A stretch of 64,000 bases of DNA, taken from positions 434,001 to 498,000 of the forward strand of contig NZ_SMFU01000008.1 in assembly GCF_004339595.1 (NCBI RefSeq). Reading direction: 5' to 3'. The stretch comes from Marinobacterium mangrovicola. Its GTDB lineage: Bacteria; Pseudomonadota; Gammaproteobacteria; Pseudomonadales; Balneatricaceae. Of this stretch, positions 17,604-27,500 are shown piece after piece. The notes beneath the pieces are model-generated. The model did no database searches. It had not been told where the DNA came from and saw nothing but the letters and a program-made list of their open reading frames with translations. Made by a program: the position numbers and the translations under genes. Numbering within the stretch: position 1 is the stretch's first letter; each line of letters starts with the position of its first letter.

Positions 17604-19333
17604 GACGCATTAAACGGAAACACCAGTGGCGTAAGAGTAAGCACTGTTGCGGTATAGACCAGGCTCACCGGCAAACCTGTTTTCAGGTAATCCGATAGGC
17701 GGTAACGTCCGGGCGAATAAACCATCAGGTGGGTCTGATAACCAAATGGGATCAGGAAGCAGGCGCTGGCACCGTAAGCCACCGCCATGATGAAAGGCAT
17801 GGGATCCGCGTTGAATGCTTGTGCTGTGGACAGTGCAATCGGAAACGCCAGTGCCGCTGCGGCATTGTTAGTGACGGTCTCCGTCAATACCAGTGTCAGC
17901 AGGAAAATGCCGACGAAGGCTGCATAGACGCCATAGCCGTTGAATAGCGCCTGCATCCCTTCTGCGACCAAGCCTGCAGCGCCTGATGCGCTCATACCCT
18001 TGGCGATGGTCAGGGCCGAGCCGATCACCAGAAACAGTTCAAACGGGAAGCGGCGTCTCATTTCATTAACGCTAAGCAGGCCCCCCAGCAGAAAGAGCCC
18101 CAGCAGGCAGAGCAATGCCTCGAACAGGGTTGTGATACCCAGCGACGCACTCAAAATTGCTGCGGCGAAGCCTCCAAGCGCTGTCAGGCTCTGTTTCATG
18201 CTTAGACGAGGGCGTTGCAGGGTGCCACTGAGTAGATGAAAGTTTCGGTCCAGGTTTCTATGCTGGCTGAAGTCGCCACCGACAGCGAGCAGAAGGCTGT
18301 CGCCCACGCGCAGCGGGATTCGACCCAGCTGCCCCTCAAGTCTTCTCTCTCCGCGCCGTATCCCCACCACACCTGCGTTAAACGTGGTGCGGAAATCCAT
18401 ATCTTGCAGGGTGCGGTTCGCAAGCTCCGATTCGTTTGAGATCACCACTTCCACCAGGTTGCTGGCGAGCAGGTCGTCGGCATCCTCTCCCATCAGTTTC
18501 AGGCCCTGAAAGCGTTGCAGTGCCTGTACCTTGTTGACCTCTCCGGTAAATATTAGCAGGTCTCTGGCCTGCACCACCTCGTCGGGCGTAACCGGGCTGA
18601 TCAGACGGCCATCACGTTCGATTTCCAACAGATACAGGCCATCCAGGTTACGCATGGCATTGGCTTCAATGCTTTTTCCCACCAGCGGTGAATCAGGCGC
18701 CACCTCTGTGGTCAGGAAATAAGACTGGCGGCTATCCCTGCTCGTGTTGCTGTTGTTTGGCAGGTAGCGGGCGCTAAGCATCAGTGCGCCAAGGCAGACC
18801 AGAGCGACGGGTATGCCTACCAAGCTGAACTGGAACATGCTGAGTTCGGGTATCCCAGCATCAACGGCGAAGGAGCTGACCACCAGGTTGGTGGAGGTGC
18901 CGACCAGCGTCGTAATACCGCCCAGTATGGAGGCATAGGATAGAGGTATCAGGAGCCGGGAGGCGGGAATGCGGGTTTGCCGTGACAGTGTGCCGAGAAA
19001 GGAGGCCACAATCGCAGTGTTGTTCAAAAAGGCTGATAGCACCGCGCTGGTAGTCATCAGTTTGAGCAGAGCCGACGACTGGCGGCCGGAGACGATCTTG
19101 TCGGAAATCTGATCGAGCAGCGGAGAGCGCTCCAGAGTCAGAGATATCAGCAACAGCAAAATAAGGGTAGCCAGGGCCGGGTTGGCAAAGCTGCCGAGCA
19201 GTTCGGGCAGGTCGACCAGGCCTGTTAGCAGGTAGCCGCAGGCAAGAGTCACAAAGGCGGTGGCCGGTTGTATTCGTCCGCTCGCCAGTACCGCCAGCAG
19301 GGCAACAACCGATGCAAGAACTCCCCATTCCAT
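17600..19333 (-). CDS. SLC13/DASS-family permease with two TrkA-C domains, candidate sulfate transporter
   Basis: This 577-residue membrane protein has about 10-12 hydrophobic segments split by a soluble middle part (residues 200-370) that looks like two RCK_C/TrkA-C domains (LVGKSIEANAMRN and LANRTLQDMDFR begin the two). The membrane part has FLNNTAIVASF and VGTSTNLVVS near residues 105-150, a signature of the divalent anion:sodium symporter family. Family members carry sulfate, dicarboxylates or other anions. Being next to cysDNC-cysQ favours sulfate. A GGGAG lies 7 bases before the ATG. Family firm, substrate inferred. Confidence 0.85.
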   Translation of the reverse strand: MEWGVLASVVALLAVLASGRIQPATAFVTLACGYLLTGLVDLPELLGSFANPALATLILLLLISLTLERSPLLDQISDKIVSGRQSSALLKLMTTSAVLSAFLNNTAIVASFLGTLSRQTRIPASRLLIPLSYASILGGITTLVGTSTNLVVSSFAVDAGIPELSMFQFSLVGIPVALVCLGALMLSARYLPNNSNTSRDSRQSYFLTTEVAPDSPLVGKSIEANAMRNLDGLYLLEIERDGRLISPVTPDEVVQARDLLIFTGEVNKVQALQRFQGLKLMGEDADDLLASNLVEVVISNESELANRTLQDMDFRTTFNAGVVGIRRGERRLEGQLGRIPLRVGDSLLLAVGGDFSQHRNLDRNFHLLSGTLQRPRLSMKQSLTALGGFAAAILSASLGITTLFEALLCLLGLFLLGGLLSVNEMRRRFPFELFLVIGSALTIAKGMSASGAAGLVAEGMQALFNGYGVYAAFVGIFLLTLVLTETVTNNAAAALAFPIALSTAQAFNADPMPFIMAVAYGASACFLIPFGYQTHLMVYSPGRYRLSDYLKTGLPVSLVYTATVLTLTPLVFPFNAS

Positions 19334-19468
19334 TGTGTTACTCCCTGAATGTCGGCCGTAAAAGGTTGAAATTCTATAGAAAGCTTTAATAAACTGTCTA
19401 TGTGAATAACCGTATTTTTATCTATATTTGTTTTTTATTCCTTATAAAACAATATATTAAAGAGGTTT

Positions 19469-20245
19469 TTGGCTATTAAGGATTTATCGCCGAAGAATCT
19501 GGAAAAAGCTCGTGTAAGGGCTGTTCAGCTTCGAATATCAGGCTATACCCTGGCGGAAACCTCTGCCCAGACCGGACTTTCTGTGCCTACGATTACCAAG
19601 GTGTTCAAGGCATTTGAAAGCGGTGGTTGGGCTGCGATAAAGCCGGCGCCAAGAGGGCGCAAGGCCGGAGAGGGAAGTGGTCTCTCTGCAGAGCAGCAGC
19701 AACAGTTGCGTGAAAGATTGCTGGAGCCGCCGGTAACGGGCTTATGGAGTCGCGAAGCGGTGGCTACAGAAGTCGCTAGACTGCTCGGTGTGCAGGTCTC
19801 CGAGAGAGCCATATCGCGGTTACTGGACGAGTGGCATTTAGATTGCCCTGCGCTCAAAGTGCGCAAACCCAAAGGAGTGCGTAACACGCCTGCCCACTGG
19901 TACCGGCATGAGTATGAGCCTTTGCTTGCCTGGGGCGAGCAGCATCAGGCATCTCTGCTGTTGGCATTCTGCCGGCCAGCCCGTCGTTCCCCTGATACGT
20001 TTCAGTTATCTCTCCAAACGTCTCTGCGCAAGCAGCTTTGGCTGGAGAGTTCTCACTGGCCGACCGAAAGCTGGCTGATCCAGGTGCTGGAGCGACTGAT
20101 AGCCCAGAAAAAGACGCCGCTGGCGCTGTGTCTTGCAGGCCTGGATCTCAGGCGGGCTGATCGGCTTTGGGCTTGGCTCAACGAACATGAAACACAGATT
20201 AAGTTGATTGCAGTGCCGCCAGAGGTGGAACTGCGCTCATCCTGA
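19469..20245 (+). CDS. IS630-like winged-helix DNA-binding protein without a visible DDE domain
   Basis: The 258-residue protein begins like the DNA-binding half of IS630-type transposases: a helix-turn-helix near residues 25-50 (ISGYTLAETSAQTGLS) followed by a basic RGRKAGEG segment and a second winged helix (residues 70-130) with SERAISRLLDEW. The remaining 125 residues do not show the DDE-nuclease motifs of IS630, and I do not recognise them. No terminal inverted repeats are seen. It may be a domesticated transposase acting as a regulator of the cys genes that start 62 bp downstream. The start is TTG after AAAGAGG, with unusually short spacing. Confidence 0.7.
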   Translation: MAIKDLSPKNLEKARVRAVQLRISGYTLAETSAQTGLSVPTITKVFKAFESGGWAAIKPAPRGRKAGEGSGLSAEQQQQLRERLLEPPVTGLWSREAVATEVARLLGVQVSERAISRLLDEWHLDCPALKVRKPKGVRNTPAHWYRHEYEPLLAWGEQHQASLLLAFCRPARRSPDTFQLSLQTSLRKQLWLESSHWPTESWLIQVLERLIAQKKTPLALCLAGLDLRRADRLWAWLNEHETQIKLIAVPPEVELRSS

Positions 20246-20307
20246 CTTTAGGTAAATGATTTTAGATAACTGGCTTTTTATAAGCACAGACTGGTTGAAG
20301 GAACTCT

Positions 20308-21207
20308 ATGTCTCTTACACATTTAAAGCGCTTGGAAGCGGAAAGCATCCACATCATGCGCGAAGTCGTGGCTGAAGCGGAAAATCCGGTGATGCTGTAC
20401 TCAATCGGCAAAGACAGTGCGGTGATGCTGCATCTGGCTATGAAGGCATTTGCTCCTTCCAAGCCGCCGTTCCCGCTTTTGCACGTGGATACCCGCTGGA
20501 AGTTCCGCGAAATGTACGAGTTCCGTGATCGCATGGCGGAAGAGTTGGGCCTGGACCTGATAGTCTATGTTAACCCGGAAGGTGTGGAAAAGGATGTTAA
20601 CCCCTTTACCCATGGCTCCGCGCTGCATACCGATATCATGAAAACCGAGGGCCTGAAGCAGGCTCTGGATAAGTACGGTTTCGATGCGGCCTTTGGTGGT
20701 GCCCGTCGTGATGAAGAGAAATCCCGTGCCAAGGAGCGTATCTTCTCGTTCCGTACGGCCCAGCATCGCTGGGACCCTAAGGGTCAGCGTCCTGAGCTCT
20801 GGAAGCTTTACAACGCGCGTAAGCAAAAGGGCGAGAGCATGCGCGTATTCCCGCTGTCCAACTGGACCGAGCTGGATATCTGGCAGTACATCTATTTGGA
20901 GAATATCCCCATCGTGCCTCTTTACTACTCCGCAACCCGCCCGGTGGTGGAGCGTGATGGCACCCTGATCATGGTGGACGACGAGCGTATGCCGCTCAAA
21001 GAGGGCGAAGTGCCGATGATGCGCAAGGTACGTTTCCGTACCCTGGGCTGCTACCCGCTGACGGGTGCCGTTGAGTCCGAAGCGGACACCTTGCCGTCAA
21101 TCATTCAGGAGATGCTCCTGACCAACACCTCAGAACGCCAGGGGCGAGTGATCGACCACGATTCCGCCGCCTCCATGGAGAAGAAAAAGCAGGAGGGCTA
21201 TTTCTGA
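20308..21207 (+). CDS. cysD: Sulfate adenylyltransferase subunit 2
   Basis: The 299-residue catalytic subunit makes APS from sulfate and ATP together with CysN. It has the PP-loop SIGKDSAVM near residue 32, [15 protein letters not shown] and [12 protein letters not shown], all diagnostic of CysD. The stop codon shares one base with the start of cysNC (TGATG), so the pair is coupled. A GAAGGAA precedes the ATG. In this context it would serve both cysteine synthesis and polysaccharide sulfation. Confidence 0.97.
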   Translation: MSLTHLKRLEAESIHIMREVVAEAENPVMLYSIGKDSAVMLHLAMKAFAPSKPPFPLLHVDTRWKFREMYEFRDRMAEELGLDLIVYVNPEGVEKDVNPFTHGSALHTDIMKTEGLKQALDKYGFDAAFGGARRDEEKSRAKERIFSFRTAQHRWDPKGQRPELWKLYNARKQKGESMRVFPLSNWTELDIWQYIYLENIPIVPLYYSATRPVVERDGTLIMVDDERMPLKEGEVPMMRKVRFRTLGCYPLTGAVESEADTLPSIIQEMLLTNTSERQGRVIDHDSAASMEKKKQEGYF

Positions 21208-23117
21208 TGGCACACGTATCCGATCTGATTTCCAGCGATATCGAACAGTATCTGAAACAGCACGAGAACAAAGGCCTGCTGCGCTTTATCACTTGCGGCA
21301 GCGTAGACGACGGCAAGAGTACGCTGATCGGGCGCCTGCTGTTTGACTCTAAAATGCTGTTCGAAGACCAGCTTTCCGCAATTGAGTCTGACTCCAAGAA
21401 GTACGGCACCCAGGGCGAAGATATCGATTTCGCACTGCTGGTTGATGGCCTGGCAGCAGAGCGCGAGCAGGGTATCACCATCGATGTAGCCTACCGTTTC
21501 TTCTCCACCGATCGTCGCAAGTTTATTGTTGCCGATACCCCGGGGCACGAGCAGTATACCCGCAACATGGTTACTGGTGCTTCCACTGCAGACGCGGCCA
21601 TTCTGATGGTCGATGCGCGCAAGGGAATTCTGACTCAGACCCGTCGTCACAGCTTCCTGATGTCCCTGATCGGTATCCGCAATATAGTGGTAGCGATCAA
21701 TAAGATGGACCTTATGGGCTATTCCGAAGAGGTCTTTAACCGGATCCGTGACGAATACCGCGAGTTTGCCAAGAATCTCGATCTGGATGAGATTACCTTT
21801 ATCCCGATGTCGGCGCTTAAAGGGGATAACATCACTTCTCTGAGTGATAGCACCCCTTGGTATCACGGCACTACGCTGATGGGCTACCTGGAAACCGTTG
21901 AGGTGGATGACGATCGCCTGCAGCGTAATCCTTTCCGCATGCCGGTGCAGTGGGTTAACCGTCCCAACCTGGACTTCCGAGGCTTTTCGGGAACCCTGGC
22001 CAGTGGTGTGATCCGCCCGGGCGATGAAATCCGTGTCCAGCCTTCTGGTAAAACCAGCCGTGTGGCAAGCATCTACACCTATGACGGTGATCTGGAAGAG
22101 GCGGTAGCTGGCCAGTCCGTGACCCTGACGCTGGCCGATGAGATCGACATCTCCCGTGGCGACGTGATTTCCACCACCGAGCAGCCGGCACAGACAGCGG
22201 AACAGTTCGAAACCACCATCGTCTGGATGCACGACGAGCCACTGCTGCCGGGGCGTCCTTATCTGTTGAAACTGGGGACTCAGACCGTTACCGCGACCGT
22301 CACTGCCATCAAGTACCAGGTGAACGTGAATACTCTGGAGCATACCGCGGCGAAGAACCTGGCCTTGAACGGTATTGGCATCTGTAACATCAGTCTGGAC
22401 CGCTCGGTTGCCTTTGATCCCTACAAGGAGAACCAGGACACCGGTGGCTTCATTCTGGTTGACCGCATGAGCAACAATACGGTTGCTGCGGGCATGATCC
22501 ACTTCTCCCTGCGTCGCAGTCAGAACATTCATATGCAGCATGTGGATGTGGATAAGGCGGCGCGTGCAGTTGCCAAGAACCAGAAACCCAGCGTGTTATG
22601 GTTGACGGGGCTTTCCGGCGCAGGCAAATCCACCATTGCCAACCTGGTCGAGAAAAAACTGCACGCTATGGGCCACCACACCTATCTGTTGGACGGTGAC
22701 AACGTTCGTCATGGCTTGAACAAGGATCTTGGCTTTACCGACGGCGATCGGGTGGAAAATATCCGCCGTGTAGCTGAAGTGGCTAAGTTGATGGTGGATG
22801 CGGGTCTTATTGTAATCACCGCTTTCATCTCTCCGTTCCGCTCCGAGCGCGCCATGGCGCGCGGTATGGTCGAGGATGGCGAGTTTGTTGAAGTATTCGT
22901 TGATACACCGCTGGAAGTGGCGGAAGACCGTGATCCGAAAGGTCTTTATAAAAAGGCGCGTCGCGGCGAGTTGAAAAACTTCACCGGTATAGACTCCGTC
23001 TACGAGGCACCGGAAGCGGCTGAAGTTGTGCTGGATACAACACGTAGCACCGCTGAAGAAGCTGCAGATCAGGTGATCCGTCAGCTGCAGGCGCGAGGCA
23101 TCGTACCTACGCTTTAA
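21207..23117 (+). CDS. cysNC: Bifunctional sulfate adenylyltransferase subunit 1 / APS kinase
   Basis: The 636-residue fusion has an EF-Tu-like GTPase (residues 25-450: [23 protein letters not shown]), which drives APS synthesis, and an APS kinase (from about 455: [12 protein letters not shown]-loop, [25 protein letters not shown]), which makes PAPS. The fused form is common in Pseudomonas and marine gammaproteobacteria; E. coli has two separate genes. It makes PAPS, the donor for the sulfotransferase at 8645-9787. Confidence 0.97.
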   Translation: MAHVSDLISSDIEQYLKQHENKGLLRFITCGSVDDGKSTLIGRLLFDSKMLFEDQLSAIESDSKKYGTQGEDIDFALLVDGLAAEREQGITIDVAYRFFSTDRRKFIVADTPGHEQYTRNMVTGASTADAAILMVDARKGILTQTRRHSFLMSLIGIRNIVVAINKMDLMGYSEEVFNRIRDEYREFAKNLDLDEITFIPMSALKGDNITSLSDSTPWYHGTTLMGYLETVEVDDDRLQRNPFRMPVQWVNRPNLDFRGFSGTLASGVIRPGDEIRVQPSGKTSRVASIYTYDGDLEEAVAGQSVTLTLADEIDISRGDVISTTEQPAQTAEQFETTIVWMHDEPLLPGRPYLLKLGTQTVTATVTAIKYQVNVNTLEHTAAKNLALNGIGICNISLDRSVAFDPYKENQDTGGFILVDRMSNNTVAAGMIHFSLRRSQNIHMQHVDVDKAARAVAKNQKPSVLWLTGLSGAGKSTIANLVEKKLHAMGHHTYLLDGDNVRHGLNKDLGFTDGDRVENIRRVAEVAKLMVDAGLIVITAFISPFRSERAMARGMVEDGEFVEVFVDTPLEVAEDRDPKGLYKKARRGELKNFTGIDSVYEAPEAAEVVLDTTRSTAEEAADQVIRQLQARGIVPTL

Positions 23118-23184
23118 GTTTTAACGTATGCAAGGCAGTGGCCCCAAAAGAGAGGGCTGCTGTCAGCAATAGCAGGAATTTAAG

Positions 23185-23967
23185 ATGACCGATATTTCAC
23201 TGCCGGTACTGATGGATCAGGTAGAGCAGATCGCTCTCAAAGCGGGCGAGGCGATCATGGCGATTTATAGCCGTGAGTTCACCATTGAAGAGAAAGAGGA
23301 CAAGTCGCCTCTGACCGAAGCGGACAAAGCTGCTAATAGCATCATTGTTGCAGGCCTTGAGGCTCTGCCGGTGTCTATACCGGTGCTGACCGAAGAAGCC
23401 GTAGAGGCTTTTGACGGCGCGGACGATAACGGGCGCTACTGGCTGGTAGATCCCCTGGATGGCACCAAAGAGTTCATCAAGCGTAATGGTGAGTTCACCG
23501 TAAACATCGCCCTCATCGAACAGGGGCGGCCGGTGTTGGGTGTGGTCTACGCACCTGCACTCGATATCACTTATCTCGGTGCCGAGGGCGTGGGTGCTTT
23601 CAAGGCTGAAGGCAAAAACGAACGACAGCCGATCGAAGTGGCTGTGCATGCAGGCGATACTGCATGGCGTATCGTCGGCAGCCGCTCCCACGCCAGTCAG
23701 GATACGCTGGATTGGTTGAAGCCGCTGGGTGAGTACGAACTGGTACCCATGGGCAGCTCGCTGAAGATATGCCTGGTTGCAGAGGGTGCTGCCGATCTAT
23801 ATCCGCGCCTTGGTCCCACCTGTCTGTGGGATACGGGAGCGGCCCATGCAGTGGTTAATGCTGCTGGCGGCGCCATCGAAACACCTGAGGGTGAGGTGCT
23901 TGGTTATGCCAATACGGCAGAAACCCTGAACCCCTGGTTTGTTGTTTACGGCGGTAGCCGGCCTTAA
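23185..23967 (+). CDS. cysQ: 3'(2'),5'-bisphosphate nucleotidase
   Basis: The 260-residue, metal-dependent phosphatase removes the 3'-phosphate of PAP, the by-product of PAPS use. It has the inositol-monophosphatase fold signatures EEKEDKSPLTEAD, WLVDPLDGTKEF and CLWDTGAAHAV. It follows cysNC by 67 bp and is closed by a strong terminator, so cysD-cysNC-cysQ is likely one operon that both makes and recycles the sulfate donor. Confidence 0.95.
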   Translation: MTDISLPVLMDQVEQIALKAGEAIMAIYSREFTIEEKEDKSPLTEADKAANSIIVAGLEALPVSIPVLTEEAVEAFDGADDNGRYWLVDPLDGTKEFIKRNGEFTVNIALIEQGRPVLGVVYAPALDITYLGAEGVGAFKAEGKNERQPIEVAVHAGDTAWRIVGSRSHASQDTLDWLKPLGEYELVPMGSSLKICLVAEGAADLYPRLGPTCLWDTGAAHAVVNAAGGAIETPEGEVLGYANTAETLNPWFVVYGGSRP

Positions 23968-23990
23968 CGGTTCACAGTCGACGCTAGACA

Positions 23991-24024
23991 AAGGGTTGGA
24001 CTCTACGGGTTCAGCCCTTTTTTT
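23991..24024 (+). terminator. Rho-independent terminator after cysQ
   Basis: An 11-bp stem (23991-24001 with 24009-24019, two G-U pairs) has a 7-base loop and is followed by a run of seven T (24018-24024). It lies 23 bp past the cysQ stop and should end the cys operon. Confidence 0.9.
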
Positions 24025-24230
24025 GGCTCAGATAGTGCTGCTGGCCTTGTTGCGGCGGCGATCCCATCAGGATGCCCATCGGAGTTCTGAATCACCGCCG
24101 TGCCGGCCTTAATCGACACGATGGTGGGCTTCCCACATAGGGGATTCTTTCACTACAGGCCCGTCGCAGATGCCCCGGCTTGATGAACTATACTCAAACA
24201 GCGAAACATCACTCTAATGAGAGGTGGATC

Positions 24231-24491
24231 ATGTCTAGAGTAAAATCCGCAATTTTTACTGCAGTGCTGGCGTCGGCCTTTTCTGTATCGGTCCTGGCAG
24301 GCCGCTGCCCCATGGATGCCAAGGCCGTCGAAGAGGGGCTTGCCAGTGCTGAGATTAGTGATGAAGCACGCAGCAAAATTATGCAGCTTCACGATGAAGG
24401 GCTGGCCGCGCACAATGCGGGTAATCACGCCGAAGCGGAAGAAAAGCTCGGCGAAGCGCTGAGGATGCTGTCGAACCCCTCTGATATGTAG
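24231..24491 (+). CDS. Small secreted protein of unknown function
   Basis: The 86-residue protein starts at the ATG at 24231, with AGAGGTGG about 5 bases upstream. It has a signal peptide (MSRVKSAIFTAVLASAF, likely cleaved after VLAG or VSVLA). The mature part is helical and acidic: RCPMDAKAVEEGL, then LHDEGLAAHNAGNHAEAEEKLGEAL, which resembles one TPR-like helix pair. A single cysteine remains. I recognise no named family. It is transcribed alone between two terminators. The 206 bp upstream hold no clear gene. Confidence 0.75.
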   Translation: MSRVKSAIFTAVLASAFSVSVLAGRCPMDAKAVEEGLASAEISDEARSKIMQLHDEGLAAHNAGNHAEAEEKLGEALRMLSNPSDM

Positions 24492-24516
24492 CGTAGCGGG
24501 GCTGTACTTAACGAGA

Positions 24517-24543
24517 AAAGCCGCTCGCGATCAGAGCGGCTTT
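24517..24543. terminator. Bidirectional terminator between the small secreted protein and helicase genes
   Basis: The hairpin has arms AAAGCCGCTC and GAGCGGCTTT around a 7-base loop, with A-rich and T-rich flanks. It can end the plus-strand small gene and the minus-strand helicase gene, whose stop is 43 bp away. Confidence 0.85.
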
Positions 24544-24585
24544 ATATTTCTGCGCGAGGTAAACAGGATCGCTGAGCCAGGGTAA

Positions 24586-27500
24586 TTATGTCGCTGCTGT
24601 TTTGAGTCGCCAAACCACGCTCATCGGTTTAGCGCCTTCGTGGCTCTGATAACTCACTTCGCCATAAAAGCGGAAAGGAGCAGCTTTGCCGTTATCCAAC
24701 TTATGTTCACGCACGAAAAGATAGACCCGGGTGCCTAATTTTTCATGCTGAATAATTTCACGACCGCGTTTGTTGTCCGGGCTCGTGCTGTTCTGAGACT
24801 GCCAGTGGAAGTGGGTGCCGTCGATGAAATAGTCATGGTACTGATGATCGCTGGCTTTGCCCTGCTTGTTCAGTGTTACCAACAGAACCTGTACCTGTTG
24901 GTCTTTCAGCACAACGTGGCCGGATTGCCAGTTGCCCTGATTGAATTCTGCGCCAAACAGCGGTGGGATCTCTTCCCGCATAAAACTCTGTCCCACACTT
25001 AGTTCGAGCGGGTCTACTTTGCCCCTAAACCGGGCGAAGGTCACCATGCTTTCGTCGGCTGTCAGGTCTTCATAATCTGGATTGTTGGCTCTGAGGGTGT
25101 AGCTGCCATCGGAATTCTTTAGCACCCGTCGCAGCAGGTACTGGTTATCGCCAGCGCTGTCCTGACGCTCTATCGCCAGAGTGTGGTTGCTGATACTGCC
25201 TGCGCTGCCGGGAGTGATCTGCTCCAGTATGAGGTAATCGCCATCGTAGATGGGGTTCTTGCCGCCGTTCATGGAGTTGCCAGAAGCACGGGCGATGAAG
25301 TGGCGCTGCGGGGAAAGATCGCCAAACCCGGTAGGAGCGGGCAGGTATTCCTCCAAATCGGCTTGGCCGGTTTTAAAATGCCCACAGGCGATTTTGATAT
25401 TAGGGAAGAAGGGGAGTTGCGTTACGGGTTCAGCCGGCGGCATATCGGTCATGGCCGAGATCGCTGTTGGTGCCGATGAAAGCCGGTCTTGAGCGTACTT
25501 TTCCAATCGCCAGGTCAGTATTTCCTGTGTCATTGCGCTAAACGTCGGAAGCTCCGCCGCACTCAGGCTCTGCTGATAGTGAAACTGCATTCCATCCTGA
25601 GCGAACCACTGGATCCTGGAGCCCTGTTCCTCTGTGCACCAATGGTGAATGGGCATTTTTCGCCAATGGTTAAGCCAGGTGTTGTCAGTGACGGTGGGCA
25701 GAGGTTGCAAGGTCTGCGGTAGGTCTGTTATCCAGTCGGGGCGAGCCAGAAACCAGTCTTTGGCCCAGGCTGCCAGTTCCTGCACCGCAACTGGCTGGTT
25801 CAGGGCTTGCTGCTCAAGCAGCGTCTGCAGCAACACCAGCTTGTAGGACTTGGAGGTTTTGCTGATGCTCAGATCGCGAAACCACTGCGCATGCTGCTCC
25901 AGTACCTGCAATTCATCGGCCGAAGCGTCTCCCTGTTCATCGATAAATTCCCACCAGCTGCCGTAGTTACGGCGTAGTTGGCTGAGGTTGGCACCGCTAT
26001 TCCAAAACTCCTTCAGTGTTGGTCGCCGTTTCAGACTTTGCTTGAGTTTGCTGTAATGGGCATCGAGCTTGTCGCCCACCAGGCTATCCAGGAACTCGAT
26101 AAACCCCAGGTCGTAATTGATATAGCAGCCATCCGGCAGCAGCTCGGCGGGGTTCTTTGCCGCCTGGACCAGTTGCCTGCGGCCCGGTTTGTTATCGAAC
26201 GCCGATCCCAGCAGCATCTCCGGGCGGTTCAGAAAGCTGTGATGATTACCGACGAAATCCAATACCACCAGTTTCTCTTTGCCAGGGTGCAAACGCAGAC
26301 CTCGGCCAAACTGCTGCAGGAAGAGTATTTTTGATTCGGTGGGGCGCAGCATCATCACAGTATCGATCTGCGGCAGGTCGACACCCTCGTTAAACAGGTC
26401 CACCGAAAACAGTACCGCCAGTTGGGCTTTCTCCAGTTGTTCGAGCGCCTCTGAACGGGTCAGTGCGGATTCGGTATGCACGCTGGCGGCATTGATACCT
26501 GCTCTGGTGAAGAAGTCGGCCATGTAATCCGCGTGACGGCGGGAGGCGCAGAAAGCGAGGGTTCGGGCCTGGGCCTTGTTGCGCCATTCTCTCAGGGCGT
26601 GGCGAGCACGACCGCGAGTGGCGAGCTGGGTGGATAACCTGTCCGGATCAAAACGTCCGTTACGCCAGGGGATCTGCTCATAGTCGACTTCGGTGTCGAA
26701 AATACCGAAATAGCTGAATGGACAGAGTTGTTGATCGCTGATGCCGTCAAACAGGTCCCGGCGGTAAACCAGATTGTGGTCGCACAGCCGCAAAATGTCT
26801 GAGCCATCGGTTCGGTCTGGCGTTGCCGTGAGGCCCAGTAGAAACCTGGGCTGAAAATACTCGAGCAGGCGCTGGTAGCTCCCGGCCGAGGCGTGATGAA
26901 ATTCATCCACCACGATGTAGTCGAAATAATCCCGGTTGAAGCGTTCCAGGTGAGCGGTACGGCCCAGCGTTTGAATTGATGCGAAGAGCAGGTCGGATTC
27001 AACGTCTTTCTGTTGGCCGGTATAACGGCCCACCCGCTTGTGCGGCAAAATTGCGAGAAAACTCTCTTCCGCCTGTAGCAGTATCTCCTCACGATGGGCG
27101 ACAAATAGCACCCGCCCGGCTGCCATCTGGGCTGCGTCAAAAGCTGCCAGGTAGGTTTTGCCCATGCCGGTTGCCAGCACAACCAGGCCTTTTTGCCAGC
27201 CACGTTGGCGGGTTGTGACTAAAGCCGCCAGCGCCTCAGCCTGATGAGGCTTGGGTGTAGGGCGTGCTGGTTCAGGCTCCTGCTCATCCATCTTGGCGGT
27301 ATGGATAGACACCACTTTGCGTGCCTGCGCATAGCGTTGTTCGTAGCTCTCGATCCACGGATGGCTCAGCGTTTTGACCTGCGGTTGCTGCAACAGGTGC
27401 TGGAACTGCTGGCGCACCTCATCCAGTCGCTGGGCGGCCAGGGAGTCCTGCTCGTTGGGGTAATCCAGGTGATAGTTCCACTCCAGTCCATCAGTGAGTG

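Noticed and set aside
19334-20307. Complete IS630 insertion sequence
   Set aside because: No terminal inverted repeats, target duplication or DDE domain could be seen around the IS630-like gene.
21198-22541. Open frame of 447 codons on the minus strand opposite cysNC
   Set aside because: It overlaps a certain gene in full and encodes no recognisable protein.
24025-24230. Possible gene remnant upstream of the small secreted protein
   Set aside because: No frame with family similarity on either strand; only a TATACT-like box at 24189 is visible, with no good -35 partner.
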